A stretch of 64,000 nucleotides of DNA from Ruegeria sediminis. Lineage in GTDB: Bacteria; Pseudomonadota; Alphaproteobacteria; Rhodobacterales; Rhodobacteraceae. A program made the position numbers and the translations under genes. Location: contig NZ_VCPD01000009.1 of assembly GCF_005938215.1 (NCBI RefSeq), forward strand, positions 57,306-121,305, read 5' to 3'. Of this stretch, positions 17,409-26,774 are shown in pieces. Under the pieces are notes generated by a model. The model ran no database searches and was not told the origin of the DNA. It saw nothing but the letters and a program-made list of their open reading frames with translations. Numbering within the stretch: position 1 is the first letter of the stretch; every line of letters starts with the position of its first letter.

Positions 17409-19037
17409 CTACAAGGACTTTGCCTGTTCGCGCAGAACGAATTTCTGGATCTTGCCGGTCGAAGTCTTGGGCAGAGCGCCGAACACCACCGTCTTGGGCG
17501 CCTTGAAATGGGCCATGTTGTCCCGGCAAAAGGCGATCAGTTCCGCATCGGTCGCCTCGGCGCCGGGCTTGAGCTCGACGAAGGCGCAGGGCGTTTCGCC
17601 CCATTTCTCGTCCGGGCGCGCCACCACGGCGGCTTCCATGACTGCCGGGTGCTTGTACAGGATCCCCTCGACCTCGACCGACGAGATATTCTCGCCGCCC
17701 GAGATGATGATGTCCTTGGACCGGTCCTTGAGCGCGATGTAACCGTCGGGATGCATCACCCCCAGATCGCCTGACGCGAACCAGCCGCCCTTGAATGCCT
17801 TGTCCGTGGCTTCGGGGTTCTTCAGATACCCTTTCATCACGATATTGCCCTGCATGAAGATCTCGCCCATGGTCTCGCCATCGGCCGGAACCGGCTCCAT
17901 CGTCTCGGGATCGGCCACCATCAGGCCCGACAGCGCCACGTATTTCACGCCCTGCCGCACCTTAAGGGCCGCGCGTTCCGCGGCGCCTTTGTCGTTCCAC
18001 CCGTCCTTCCAGGCGCAAACCACCGACGGGCCGTAGGTTTCCGTCAACCCGTAGACATGGGTCACGTTGATCCCCATCGCCTCCATCTTTTCGATGACGG
18101 CGGCCGGCGGCGGCGCGCCGGCGGTCATCGCCTTGATGTCGTGATCGAATTTCTTGAGTGCGTCCGGGGCGTTCGCCAGCATGTTCAGGACGATGGGCGC
18201 ACCGCAAAAATGCGTCACCTTCTCCTCTCGGAAGGCGCGATAGATCGGCTCGTCCCGCACCGCCCGCAGACAGACCGAAACGCCCGCGTTGACGGCCATT
18301 GTCCAGGGAAAGCACCAGCCGTTGCAGTGAAACATGGGCAGCGTCCACAGATAGACCGAATGTTGCGGCATTCCCCAGGTCAGGATGTTCGAGGTCGCGT
18401 TCAGCGCCGCGCCGCGATGGTGATAGACCACGCCTTTCGGGTTGCCGGTCGTGCCCGACGTGTAGTTCAGCGCGATCGCGTCCCATTCGTCGCCCGGCAG
18501 CGACCACTCGAATTCGGGATCGCCCTCGGCCAGCAGCGCCTCGTAGGTCAGTGCGCCCAGTTTTTCGCCGCCGTCGAAGCTCGGGTCCTCGATGTCGATG
18601 ACCAGGAGATCAGGCTTGTCGGCCTGCGCCAGCGCCTCTTTCACGACGCCCGAGAACTCGGGATCGACGATCAGCGCCTTGGATTCGGCGTGTTCCAGAA
18701 TGAAGGCGATGATCGGAGCGTCGAGCCGGGTGTTGATGGCGTTCAGAACTGCTCCGGCCATCGGCACGCCGAAATGCGCTTCGTACAATTCGGGTATGTT
18801 GGCGGCGATGATCGAAACCGTGTCGCCGCGCCCGATCCCCCGCGACGCAAGCGCCCCGGCCAGCCGGCGGCACCGGGCATAGGTCTCCGCCCAGGTATAC
18901 CGGCGATCGTTGTAGACGACCGACGGAAAGTCGGGATAGACCGCCGCGGTTCTCTCGATATAGGTCAGCGGCGAAAGGGCCGTGAAATTGGCCCGGTTTT
19001 TATCCAGATGGCGCTCGTATATATTTGGCGATGTCAT
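17409..19037 (-). CDS. acyl-CoA synthetase, similar to DmdB (3-methylmercaptopropionyl-CoA ligase)
   Basis: This is an AMP-forming ligase of 542 residues. Core motifs are YTSGTTGNPKGV (P-loop), YGLTETYGP, SGDLGVMHPDGYIALKDRSKDIIISGGENIS, and the catalytic lysine segment KTSTGKIQKF. The overall sequence resembles the roseobacter DmdB group of DMSP demethylation, but medium-chain fatty acyl substrates are equally possible. No dmdC or dmdD lies nearby. ATG 19037 has a gggaggaa ribosome site. It is transcribed divergently from the aminotransferase gene at 19257. Confidence 0.85.
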   Translation of the reverse strand: MTSPNIYERHLDKNRANFTALSPLTYIERTAAVYPDFPSVVYNDRRYTWAETYARCRRLAGALASRGIGRGDTVSIIAANIPELYEAHFGVPMAGAVLNAINTRLDAPIIAFILEHAESKALIVDPEFSGVVKEALAQADKPDLLVIDIEDPSFDGGEKLGALTYEALLAEGDPEFEWSLPGDEWDAIALNYTSGTTGNPKGVVYHHRGAALNATSNILTWGMPQHSVYLWTLPMFHCNGWCFPWTMAVNAGVSVCLRAVRDEPIYRAFREEKVTHFCGAPIVLNMLANAPDALKKFDHDIKAMTAGAPPPAAVIEKMEAMGINVTHVYGLTETYGPSVVCAWKDGWNDKGAAERAALKVRQGVKYVALSGLMVADPETMEPVPADGETMGEIFMQGNIVMKGYLKNPEATDKAFKGGWFASGDLGVMHPDGYIALKDRSKDIIISGGENISSVEVEGILYKHPAVMEAAVVARPDEKWGETPCAFVELKPGAEATDAELIAFCRDNMAHFKAPKTVVFGALPKTSTGKIQKFVLREQAKSL

Positions 19038-19256
19038 CTGCCATTCCTCCCTGGTGGTCGAACCGAGTTTGAGCACAATCCCCGGGTTCTGACAAACCCG
19101 TAATGATACCTAACCGGACCGGACTGGCGATACGCGATCGGGCGAACTGGCCCTATAAAACGCTGGCCTTTCGCGATGATCTGGAACATGGAAAAAGTCT
19201 GCCCGGACGGGACAATTCCCGATTCCCGCACACGCCTTACATTGAAAGGACCTGTC

Positions 19257-20654
19257 ATGGACGGCACGTTCAACGAAAACGACCTCAGCCGCGTGGTCGA
19301 AGCCGACCGCGCCCATATCTGGCACCACCTGATCCAGCACAAACCGTTCGAGACCAACGACCCGCGCATCATTGTCGAGGGCAAGGGCATGCGGGTCTGG
19401 GACCAGAAGGGCAAGGAGCACCTGGACGCCGTTTCCGGCGGCGTCTGGACCGTCAACGTCGGCTACGGCCGCGAGTCCATCTGCAAGGCGGTCTACGATC
19501 AGCTGATGAAGCTGTGCTATTTCGCCAACTCCGCCGGATCCATCCCAGGCGCGATCTTCGCCGAGAACCTGATCGCCAAGATGCCGGGCATGAGCCGGGT
19601 CTACTACACCAACTCGGGATCCGAAGCGAACGAGAAGGCGTTCAAGATGGTCCGCCAGATCGCGCACAAGCGTTACGGTGGAAAGAAGACCAAGATCCTG
19701 TATCGCGACCGCGACTATCACGGCTCGACCCTGGCGGCGATGTCGGCAGGCGGGCAGGATGAGCGCAACGCGCAATACGGTCCCTTCGCCCCGGACTTCG
19801 TGCGCGTCCCGCATTGCATGGAATACCGCAAGCATGAGCTGGGCCTGGAAGACCTGTCCGGCGAGGCGTTCGGTCAGGCGGCGGCTGATGCCATCGAACA
19901 GGTGATCCTGCGCGAAGGCCCCGACACCGTCGGCGCGCTGTGCCTCGAGCCGGTCACCGCCGGCGGCGGCGTGATCGAAGCGCCCGAGGGTTACTGGCAG
20001 CGGGTGCAGGAGATCTGCAAGAAGTACGAAGTGCTGCTGCACATCGACGAGGTGGTGTGCGGCGTCGGACGGACCGGTACCTGGTTCGGCTATCAGCAGT
20101 ACGGCATCAAGCCGGACTTCGTGACCATGGCCAAGGGCGTCGCCTCGGGCTATGCGGCGATCGCCTGCATGGTGACCACCGAAGAGGTGTTCGACATGTT
20201 CAAGGACAATGCCGACGATCCGCTGAACTATTTCCGCGATATCTCGACCTTCGGCGGCTGCACCGCCGGCCCCGCCGCGGCGATCGAGAACATGCGCATC
20301 ATCGAAGACGAGAACCTGCTGCAGAACTGCACCAACATGGGCGAGCGCATGATGGGCAACCTGCAGGCCCTGATGGACAAGCACAAGGTCATCGGAGACG
20401 TGCGCGGCAAGGGCCTGTTCCTTGGCGCCGAACTGGTGGCGGACCGGGCGACCAAAGAGCCGGTGAACGAGAAACAGGCGCAGGCCGTTGTGGCCGACTG
20501 CATGGCGCAGGGCGTCATCATCGGCGTGACCAACCGTTCGGTGCCCGGCAAGAACAACACGCTCTGCTTCTCGCCCGCGCTGATCGCCACGGCCGACGAC
20601 ATCGACCAGATCACCGACGCCGTGGACGGCGCCCTGGGACGCGTCTTCGGCTGA
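19257..20654 (+). CDS. class III aminotransferase, similar to taurine-pyruvate aminotransferase
   Basis: This is a PLP enzyme of 465 residues. The Schiff-base lysine is K293 (MAKGVASGY). The HIDEVVCGVGRTG motif and the TNSGSEANEKAFKM segment are class III signatures. The N-terminus (VVEADRAHIWHHL) and overall sequence resemble roseobacter Tpa, which converts taurine to sulfoacetaldehyde. No xsc, tauABC or tauR is nearby, so another omega-amine donor is possible. ATG 19257 has an aaagga site. It is monocistronic, followed by a strong terminator at 20705. Confidence 0.8.
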   Translation: MDGTFNENDLSRVVEADRAHIWHHLIQHKPFETNDPRIIVEGKGMRVWDQKGKEHLDAVSGGVWTVNVGYGRESICKAVYDQLMKLCYFANSAGSIPGAIFAENLIAKMPGMSRVYYTNSGSEANEKAFKMVRQIAHKRYGGKKTKILYRDRDYHGSTLAAMSAGGQDERNAQYGPFAPDFVRVPHCMEYRKHELGLEDLSGEAFGQAAADAIEQVILREGPDTVGALCLEPVTAGGGVIEAPEGYWQRVQEICKKYEVLLHIDEVVCGVGRTGTWFGYQQYGIKPDFVTMAKGVASGYAAIACMVTTEEVFDMFKDNADDPLNYFRDISTFGGCTAGPAAAIENMRIIEDENLLQNCTNMGERMMGNLQALMDKHKVIGDVRGKGLFLGAELVADRATKEPVNEKQAQAVVADCMAQGVIIGVTNRSVPGKNNTLCFSPALIATADDIDQITDAVDGALGRVFG

Positions 20655-20704
20655 ACGATCCTGCTCCCGCCGCCGTCTCCTTTTTGATGGCAGGCTTCCC
20701 TCGG

Positions 20705-20736
20705 AACCGGCGCACCTGATGCGCCGGTTTTTTCTT
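20705..20736 (+). terminator. rho-independent terminator
   Basis: A 10-bp perfect stem (aaccggcgca at 20705-20714 with 20720-20729) and a 5-base loop are followed by a T-run. It ends the aminotransferase transcript. Confidence 0.92.
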
Positions 20737-20837
20737 GCCTCGGACATTTAGTGATCCGGTCGCCCGACCGGCGCGTAGTGGTCGTTGGAAGCTCGCAGGC
20801 AAATGCGCTGCCGCGGCATTTCGAACGAAAGGATAGG

Positions 20838-21374
20838 ATGATGACAGGAAAATTGGCACTTATCGCCTCGGTCGCGACCCTTGCGGCAGGATCGACCATG
20901 GCGCAATCGTCGGGCGATTGGACGGGGTTCTATGCCGGTGCCCAGATCGGCTACGCCGATATCGGCACCAGCCTTTCCGGCGTCGACGGAGATGGCGCGA
21001 TCGGCGGCATCATCTTGGGTTACGATTATGACCTGGGCGATTGGGTTGTCGGCGGCGGCTTTGACTATGACTGGAGCGACGTCGATCTGTCCGGCGCGGC
21101 AACCGTCGAGGATGTCTGGCGCTTGAAGGCGCGGGCGGGCTACAAGGTCAACCCGCAAGGTCTGCTGTACGGGGTTGCAGGCTATGCCGAAGCAAGCACG
21201 GACACGCTCGGCAGCGATGACGGCTGGTTCGTCGGTGCAGGTTACGAACAGATCGTGGCACCGAACGTCAGCATCGCGGGCGAGCTGCTGTATCACGAGT
21301 TCGACAATTTCAACGCAACCGGGGTGGACGTTGACGCAACGACCATCCAGATCCGCGCGGCTTACCGCTTCTGA
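20838..21374 (+). CDS. small outer-membrane beta-barrel protein (OmpA/OprF-like barrel, Opa-type)
   Basis: This 178-residue exported protein has a signal peptide of about 22 residues ending AGSTMAQS. The mature part alternates short aromatic-rich strands (WTGFYAGAQIGYADIG, GGIILGYDYDLGDWVVGGGFDYDW) and ends in the barrel-sorting pattern IQIRAAYRF, with a terminal Phe. The size suits an eight-stranded barrel. A second ATG at 20841 is also possible. No partner genes flank it. The role is unknown but likely structural or surface adhesion. A bidirectional hairpin lies just downstream. Confidence 0.85.
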   Translation: MMTGKLALIASVATLAAGSTMAQSSGDWTGFYAGAQIGYADIGTSLSGVDGDGAIGGIILGYDYDLGDWVVGGGFDYDWSDVDLSGAATVEDVWRLKARAGYKVNPQGLLYGVAGYAEASTDTLGSDDGWFVGAGYEQIVAPNVSIAGELLYHEFDNFNATGVDVDATTIQIRAAYRF

Positions 21375-21396
21375 ACGCATGTTTGCGAAATGAGCA

Positions 21397-21419
21397 GGCC
21401 CGGCACTAGGTGCCGGGCC
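21397..21419. terminator. bidirectional terminator
   Basis: A 10-bp perfect stem (ggcccggcac at 21397-21406 with 21410-21419) with loop TAG lies between the convergent barrel and quinone-reductase genes. A short GTTT follows on the plus side. Confidence 0.8.
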
Positions 21420-21423
21420 CGTT

Positions 21424-22407
21424 TCACAACTCCAGAATGGTGCTGCCAGTCGTCTTCCGCGCCTCCAGCGCGCGATGGGCATCAGCGACCTGCTCCAGAT
21501 GGAAGCGCTGGTCGATATGCAACTTGACCTCGTTCCCCTCGACCTTCCCGAACAGACGCCGGGCCATCGCCTGACAGATCGTATGATCGGCCACATGCGT
21601 CCACAAGGATGGCCGGGTCAGCTTGAGCGAGCCCTTCTGGCTCAGAATACCTATGTTCACCGGCGGCACTGGCCCCGAGGAATTGCCGAAGGAAATCATC
21701 ATACCGAGCGGCTTGAGACAGTCGAGCGACCCTTCGAACGTGTCGGCCCCGACCGAGTCCATCACAGCGTCGACGCCCTTGCCATCCGTCAGTTCCCGCA
21801 CCCGTTCGACGAAGTTCTCGGTCCTGTAATTGATGCAATGGGTTGCGCCGTTGAAATGCGCCAGCCGACATTTCTCGTCCGTGCCGGCCGTCCCGATCAG
21901 GGTGATCCCCTCGGACTTGGCCCATTGGCAGGCGATCAGCCCCACCCCACCGGCGGCCGCGTGGAACAGGACGGTATCGCCCCGCTTGAGCGGCGTCGTG
22001 CGGTGAAACAGGTACTCAACCGTCATGCCCTTGAGCATCATCGCCGCGGCCTGATCGAAGGAGATCGCATCGGGCAACGGGCAGACCTGCGCGGCCGGCA
22101 TCACCCGCGCTTCGCAATAGGCGCCGGGCGGGACGGCGGCATAGGCCGCCCGCTGTCCGGGTTCGAGATGGGTCACATCCTCGCCCACCGCCTCGATGAC
22201 GCCCGCGGCTTCCATGCCCAGCGCATGCGGCAGTTTCAGCGGATAGAGCCCGGTGCGCTGATAGACGTCGATGAAGTTCAGACCGCACGCATGATGCCGG
22301 ATGCGGACCTCGCCCGGCCCCGGCTCGCCCAACGGCCGGTCCTCGAACTTCATGACCTCCGGCCCGCCGGTCTCGTGAATCACAACAGTGCGTGCAGTTT
22401 CGTGCAT
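21424..22407 (-). CDS. qor: NADPH:quinone oxidoreductase, Qor type
   Basis: This is a zinc-independent medium-chain dehydrogenase/reductase of 327 residues, probably acting on quinones or enones. It shows the Qor N-terminus (HETGGPEVMKFEDRPLGEPGPGEV), CGLNFIDVYQRTGLYP, and the Rossmann AAAGGVGLIACQWAK segment (about 150-164). ATG 22407 is preceded by gaggaggc. It is transcribed toward the barrel gene. A second MDR enzyme (23515-24501) of the PIG3 branch lies 1.1 kb away, so the two appear to be distinct paralogues. The physiological substrate is unknown. Confidence 0.9.
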   Translation of the reverse strand: MHETARTVVIHETGGPEVMKFEDRPLGEPGPGEVRIRHHACGLNFIDVYQRTGLYPLKLPHALGMEAAGVIEAVGEDVTHLEPGQRAAYAAVPPGAYCEARVMPAAQVCPLPDAISFDQAAAMMLKGMTVEYLFHRTTPLKRGDTVLFHAAAGGVGLIACQWAKSEGITLIGTAGTDEKCRLAHFNGATHCINYRTENFVERVRELTDGKGVDAVMDSVGADTFEGSLDCLKPLGMMISFGNSSGPVPPVNIGILSQKGSLKLTRPSLWTHVADHTICQAMARRLFGKVEGNEVKLHIDQRFHLEQVADAHRALEARKTTGSTILEL

Positions 22408-22602
22408 GGTTGCCTCCTCGTGTTTGACGCCAAGCTAGCATGTCTCTGCGGACTGGCAATCACCTGCATCTCGCAGAGGTGATTCGCCGGTGAGCGAAGA
22501 TGTGATATCATCGTGACATGGCGTTGCCGGCTGATCCGGCCAACGGCAACCCGAAAGCCGGACATCTCCCGGGGCGCGACCACGCCAAGGAAAGGGAAGA
22601 TC

Positions 22603-23460
22603 ATGGCGAAAACAATTGGAAATCCGGTCAGTTGGTTCGCCCGCAACCTCGGAGCGACCAGCGACCACGTCACGGAAAGCGTAAGCCAGATCGGCAGCGC
22701 CGACACAAAGCACCTGCCCATGGTGCAAACCTTGACCATGCAGGATCTGCGCGCCTGCCTGAGAGCCGGTTATGACGATTTTCTGGCCGCCCGCGCGGAC
22801 GCGGTCTTTGTCGTGCTTGTCTATCCTCTGGTGGGCCTGATCATGGTCGGGTTCGGGCTGCGCATGGACATGGTGCCGCTGCTTGCTCCATTGGTCATGG
22901 GTTTTGCCCTTATCGGCCCGGTCGCAGCCGTCGGGTTGTACGAAATCAGCCGCAGGCGGGAACGGGGTGACGAGGTGCATTGGCTGGACGCGTTCGGCGT
23001 CTTCCGCTCGCCGTCCTTCGGGGCGATCCTCGCGCTCGGCTTCTACCTGGTGATGATTTTTCTCGTGTGGCTGATGGTTGCCCAAGGCATCTACGCCAAC
23101 ACGCTTGGTCCAGAGCCGCCGGCATCGCTCGGCGCGTTCGTCGGCGATGTCTTCACCACCAGCGCCGGCTGGAGCATGATTCTGCTCGGTACCTGCGTCG
23201 GGTTCATCTTCGCCCTCGTGACACTCGCCATCAGTGTCGTCAGTTTTCCGCTGCTGCTTGACCGCAAGGTCGGCGTACCGGTGGCGGTCGTGACATCGTA
23301 TCGGGTGTTCCGTCAAAATCCTGACGTCATTCTTGCATGGGGTTTCATCGTCGTCGCCTTGCTGGCGATCGGCTCGATCCCGCTTTTGCTGGGGTTGATC
23401 GTCGTGCTGCCGGTGCTTGGCCACGCGACCTGGCATTTGTACAGGCGCGCCATCGCCTGA
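22603..23460 (+). CDS. DUF2189 multi-pass membrane protein
   Basis: This is a 285-residue integral membrane protein of unknown function. About six hydrophobic segments are visible, for instance AVFVVLVYPLVGLIMVGFG (near 65-83), LVMGFALIGPVAAVGLYEI (near 93-111), FYLVMIFLVWLMVA (near 147-160), and the final pair LAWGFIVVALLAIGSIPLLL. The conserved SFPLLLDRKVGVPVAVVTSYR stretch matches DUF2189 in my recollection. ATG 22603 follows aaaggga. Flanking genes face away on both sides, giving no functional clue. Confidence 0.8.
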   Translation: MAKTIGNPVSWFARNLGATSDHVTESVSQIGSADTKHLPMVQTLTMQDLRACLRAGYDDFLAARADAVFVVLVYPLVGLIMVGFGLRMDMVPLLAPLVMGFALIGPVAAVGLYEISRRRERGDEVHWLDAFGVFRSPSFGAILALGFYLVMIFLVWLMVAQGIYANTLGPEPPASLGAFVGDVFTTSAGWSMILLGTCVGFIFALVTLAISVVSFPLLLDRKVGVPVAVVTSYRVFRQNPDVILAWGFIVVALLAIGSIPLLLGLIVVLPVLGHATWHLYRRAIA

Positions 23461-23514
23461 TGCCATCGGCACGGCGCGCGCGGAACCGGAGGTCCGCGCG
23501 CGCCCGTTCAATTC

Positions 23515-24501
23515 TCAGCCGGAAACCTTCAGAACGATCTTGCCGATATGGCCCGAGCTTTCCATCCGCGCATGGGCCGCCGCGGCGTCGGCCAGATCGA
23601 ATTCGCTGTCCATCACCGGCGCCACTTTGCCGGCATCGAGCAGTGGCCAGACCGCTTCCCGCAAGTCCTGCGCGATCCGGGCCTTTGCCAGGTCGCTCTG
23701 CGGTCGCAGGGTGCTGCCGGTCAGCGTCAGGCGCTTGACCATCATCAGGGCAAAGTTCAGTTCGACCACCGGCCCTTGAAGAAAGGCGATTTGCACCAAC
23801 CGTCCGTCGTCGGCCAGCGCCTTGACGTTGCGCGGGATGTAGTCGCCCCCGACCATGTCGAGGATCAGGTTCGCCCCGCCTTCGGTCCGCATCACCTTCA
23901 CGAAGTCCTCTTCGCGGTAGTTGATCGCCCGCTCGGCACCCAGCTTCACACAGGCATCGCATTTTTCTGCCGAACCGGCCGTCGCGAACACGCGCGCGCC
24001 GAATGCATGGGCAAGTTGAATGGCCGTCGTGCCAATGCCGCTGGAGCCGCCATGGACGAGAAAACGTTCGCCGGCCTTCAGCCCGCCACGGGTGAAGACG
24101 TTGGACCAAACGGTGAAAAAGGTTTCGGGCAGGCAGGCTGCCTCTTTCATAGCCGTGCCTGCGGGCACCGGCAGGCAATGCGCTGCGGGCGTCGCCACGT
24201 ATTCGGCATAGCCCCCGCCCGGCAGCAGGGCGCAAACCTTGTCGCCGACGGAAAGACCTTCGACTCCGGAACCGACGGCCACGACCTCGCCCGAGGCTTC
24301 CAGGCCGGGCAGATCGCTTGCGCCCGGCGGCGGGTCATAGGCGCCTGCGCGTTGCAGCGCATCGGGGCGGTTCACTCCGGCATAGGCAACCCTGAGGACC
24401 ACCTGACCGTTTGCAGGTTCCGGCACGGGGCGCTGGGTCAGTTTCAGGACATCCGGCCCGCCGGGGCTGGTGATCTCGACGGCGCGCATCATCTGGGTCA
24501 T
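23515..24501 (-). CDS. NAD(P)H quinone oxidoreductase, PIG3/TP53I3-like
   Basis: This medium-chain reductase of 328 residues starts MTQMMRAVEITSPGGPDVLK. It carries AGVNRPDALQRAGAYDPPPG, the HGGSSGIGTTAIQLAHAFGA Rossmann turn (about 141-160), and the FLQGPVVELNFALMMVKRL segment of the PIG3 branch. ATG 24501 has a perfect aaggagg seven bases upstream; in-frame codons further up precede that site. It likely reduces quinones, with a role in redox stress. It lies upstream of, and in the same direction as, qor but with the DUF2189 gene between. Confidence 0.88.
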   Translation of the reverse strand: MTQMMRAVEITSPGGPDVLKLTQRPVPEPANGQVVLRVAYAGVNRPDALQRAGAYDPPPGASDLPGLEASGEVVAVGSGVEGLSVGDKVCALLPGGGYAEYVATPAAHCLPVPAGTAMKEAACLPETFFTVWSNVFTRGGLKAGERFLVHGGSSGIGTTAIQLAHAFGARVFATAGSAEKCDACVKLGAERAINYREEDFVKVMRTEGGANLILDMVGGDYIPRNVKALADDGRLVQIAFLQGPVVELNFALMMVKRLTLTGSTLRPQSDLAKARIAQDLREAVWPLLDAGKVAPVMDSEFDLADAAAAHARMESSGHIGKIVLKVSG

Positions 24502-24573
24502 CGGCAATCCTCCTTTGCGCAAGGCCTAACAGGCAGGTACGCCGAGGCATAGCTGCAAGCGACTGATTCTCGA

Positions 24574-25266
24574 CTATTTCCGCGGGGACAGCGATCCCGG
24601 CAAATCCGAACCGGACCGCGACGGGGCGCGGATCTGGCCGGCCAGCCAGTTCGGCACCGCCAGAAAGGGCTTGAGCAGCGGGTTGGCATTGACCTGCGCC
24701 TTGACCTTTTCGAACTGCATCACGCCGTCGATCCGGCGATCCAGAAACTCCCACGTCGCCTGGTGATCCGACGTCTGGTCCCCCAGCCAATAGAGCAGGG
24801 TCGCGGAATAGACCGCCGAAAGCGATGCCCGCTTGGTATACCAGTTCACGTCGTCGGACGTGTCGCCCAGCGCGGTCCAGATCAGATCGCAAGTTTCCCA
24901 GACCGCCTTGGCTCCGTCTGCGGCGTGAGTCGGCAACGAAAACAGGGTCGCGCCGCGGCGCACGGCCTCCTTGTCCTCAACCGCTTCCAGACGGAACCGC
25001 ACCGCCGCCGCAATCTTGTCCCGGAAGCGCATGTCGCCCAGATCTTCGGATCGCAACCTTTCGAGCATCGCGGCATCGCCCCGCGCATGAAAGGCAAGCG
25101 CCAGATCCACCGCGCCGCGCGGGCACACCGCACGGGCCAGAGCATCGTCCAGACCGGTGTCCGCGATGGCGGCACGAAAGCAAGTCTCGGACCAGCCATC
25201 GAAGGGCACATGACCAAGCGCGGCGTCCAGCAATTGCTCTTTCACATCCTCGTAGGGCATCGTCAT
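24574..25266 (-). CDS. COQ9-family ubiquinone biosynthesis protein
   Basis: This is a lipid-binding TetR-fold protein that in eukaryotes presents quinone intermediates to COQ7. It is retained in alphaproteobacteria. The 230-residue product shows LLDAALGHVPFDGWSETCF (about 12-30), and the conserved DDVNWYTKRASLSAVYSATLLYW stretch (split motif, about 162-184). ATG 25266 has a gggaga site; ATG 25260 is an alternative. It is divergent from rpsU across a 112-bp gap that contains a good promoter for rpsU. An aerobic ubiquinone-based metabolism is implied. Confidence 0.9.
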   Translation of the reverse strand: MTMPYEDVKEQLLDAALGHVPFDGWSETCFRAAIADTGLDDALARAVCPRGAVDLALAFHARGDAAMLERLRSEDLGDMRFRDKIAAAVRFRLEAVEDKEAVRRGATLFSLPTHAADGAKAVWETCDLIWTALGDTSDDVNWYTKRASLSAVYSATLLYWLGDQTSDHQATWEFLDRRIDGVMQFEKVKAQVNANPLLKPFLAVPNWLAGQIRAPSRSGSDLPGSLSPRK

Positions 25267-25295
25267 TTCAGCTCTCCCGATTTCAACCCCAGTAC

Positions 25296-25324
25296 TAGAC
25301 AAGTTGGCGGGGCTTTGCTATACG
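25296..25324 (+). promoter_or_regulatory. candidate promoter for rpsU
   Basis: TAGACA (25296-25301) and TATACG (25319-25324) with exact 17-base spacing lie 55 bases before the rpsU start. Confidence 0.5.
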
Positions 25325-25378
25325 GCGACTTCCTGCAAATTTCCTTGCAACTCAACTTAGAAAGGTGGTGACAACCAC

Positions 25379-25585
25379 ATGCAGGTTAGTGTTCGCGACA
25401 ACAATGTCGATCAGGCGCTCCGTGCCCTGAAGAAAAAGCTGCAGCGCGAAGGCGTGTTCCGTGAAATGAAGCTCAAGCAACATTTCGAGAAGCCGTCCGA
25501 GAAAAAAGCGCGCGAGAAAGCTGAAGCGATCCGCCGTGCCCGTAAACTGGCGCGCAAGAAAGCCCAGCGCGAAGGTCTGCTCTAA
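25379..25585 (+). CDS. rpsU: 30S ribosomal protein S21
   Basis: This small-subunit protein aids mRNA binding near the anti-Shine-Dalgarno. The 68-residue product begins [21 protein letters not shown] and ends in a strongly basic helix ([17 protein letters not shown]), full-length for S21. The start ATG lies after aaaggtggtg. It is a single-gene transcript, with its own promoter upstream and a hairpin terminator downstream. Confidence 0.97.
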   Translation: MQVSVRDNNVDQALRALKKKLQREGVFREMKLKQHFEKPSEKKAREKAEAIRRARKLARKKAQREGLL

Positions 25586-25622
25586 GCATTCCCTCTCCAG
25601 CTTTGGATGACACTATTTGACG

Positions 25623-25656
25623 ACCCCCGCGGCCCTGCCCGGGGGTTTGTCGTTTT
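25623..25656 (+). terminator. terminator after rpsU
   Basis: A GC-rich stem (acccccg 25623-25629 with cgggggt 25640-25646) is followed by TTGTCGTTTT. It ends rpsU just before the convergent permease gene. Confidence 0.75.
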
Positions 25657-25660
25657 CCCC

Positions 25661-26662
25661 CTAGCGTTGCCGCAGCAGGCTGGCCCCCTTGGGCCGCATC
25701 ACCCGCCGACCGCGCAGGGTTTCACGGAACACGATCAGCAAGCCTGCGCCCCCGATCAGCGTCAGGCCGATCCACGTGGACATGTTCGGCAATGCGCCGA
25801 ACATCAGGTATCCCCAAAGAACCGACCAAGGCAGATAGGTATATTCGAAGGTGGTCACGACGCTGGCCTCGGCCAGACGGTACGCCTGGCTGAGGGCAAA
25901 GAACCCGACGCCCGAGATGCCGCCCAGGGCAAGCAGCAACAGCCAGTCGGCCGGAGTTGGCGAAACCCAGTCCCGGTATAGAAATGCGATGCTTGGATGC
26001 GGCGAGCCTGACTCCAGCCCCGAAAAAACTGCGCCCAGCACCCCGCCCACTACGACGAAAAAGACCACCGCGAACAGTGACATCATCCCGCCGTTGCTGC
26101 GGTTGCCCAGACGCCGGGTGCAGATGATCGAGATGGCATAGCTGATCGCCGCCAGCAGCGCCAACACCGCCGCCGGTTCGAACACGGCCGCGCCCGGCTG
26201 CACGATGACGACCACCCCGACCAGCCCGACCGCGACAGCAAACCAGCGGTACAGACCGACCCGTTCGCTCAGGAAGACGGTCGCCAGGATGGTGACGAAG
26301 ATCGGCGTCGAGAAGGTGATGGCCGCCGTCTCGGCCATGCCGATCGCCGCCAGCGCCATGTAGTAGGCCATGAAAAACCCGAACGTGGACGCCGCGCGCA
26401 GCAGTTGCAACGGGACGGAGCCCAGCTTGAGCGGCCAGAGCGACCCCTCGTACCAGGCGATCGCCGCCACCAGCGGCAGCGCGAAGACGCTGCGCCAAAA
26501 CACGATCTGATGCACCGCGAACTCGCCGCTCAGGCTCTTGATGATGACGTCCTGTATGGGAAAAAGCGTGGTGGCCAGGAGCAACCACATGATGCCGACG
26601 ACGGGCCGCGAGTCATATGCTGCGGCGGCGATCGGGGCGGAAAGGTGATAGGTGGCGGCCAT
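25661..26662 (-). CDS. EamA/DMT-family permease
   Basis: This is an inner-membrane transporter or exporter of 333 residues with about ten hydrophobic segments arranged as two EamA repeats. Repeat one runs from GIMWLLLATTLFPIQDVIIK to VVIVQPGAAVF, and repeat two from AAVLALLAAISYAISIICT to LIGGAGLLIVF. The substrate is unknown; relatives move amino acids or metabolites. It lies downstream of the P450 gene in the same direction with a 112-base gap and may be cotranscribed, hinting at export of a P450 product, which is speculative. Confidence 0.88.
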   Translation of the reverse strand: MAATYHLSAPIAAAAYDSRPVVGIMWLLLATTLFPIQDVIIKSLSGEFAVHQIVFWRSVFALPLVAAIAWYEGSLWPLKLGSVPLQLLRAASTFGFFMAYYMALAAIGMAETAAITFSTPIFVTILATVFLSERVGLYRWFAVAVGLVGVVVIVQPGAAVFEPAAVLALLAAISYAISIICTRRLGNRSNGGMMSLFAVVFFVVVGGVLGAVFSGLESGSPHPSIAFLYRDWVSPTPADWLLLLALGGISGVGFFALSQAYRLAEASVVTTFEYTYLPWSVLWGYLMFGALPNMSTWIGLTLIGGAGLLIVFRETLRGRRVMRPKGASLLRQR

Positions 26663-26774
26663 CTGGGTCTCTCGGAACTCGGGTCCGGGACAGGCTGGCC
26701 GATCGGGAATTCAGGTCTTGCCGTTCCGCGACAGAAAGGTCGCATTCGGGCACCCGGAGCGAAATCCGGAACGC

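Noticed and set aside
19110..20747. Taurine degradation gene cluster around the Tpa-like gene
   Set aside because: No xsc, ABC transporter or regulator genes nearby; only the aminotransferase is supported.
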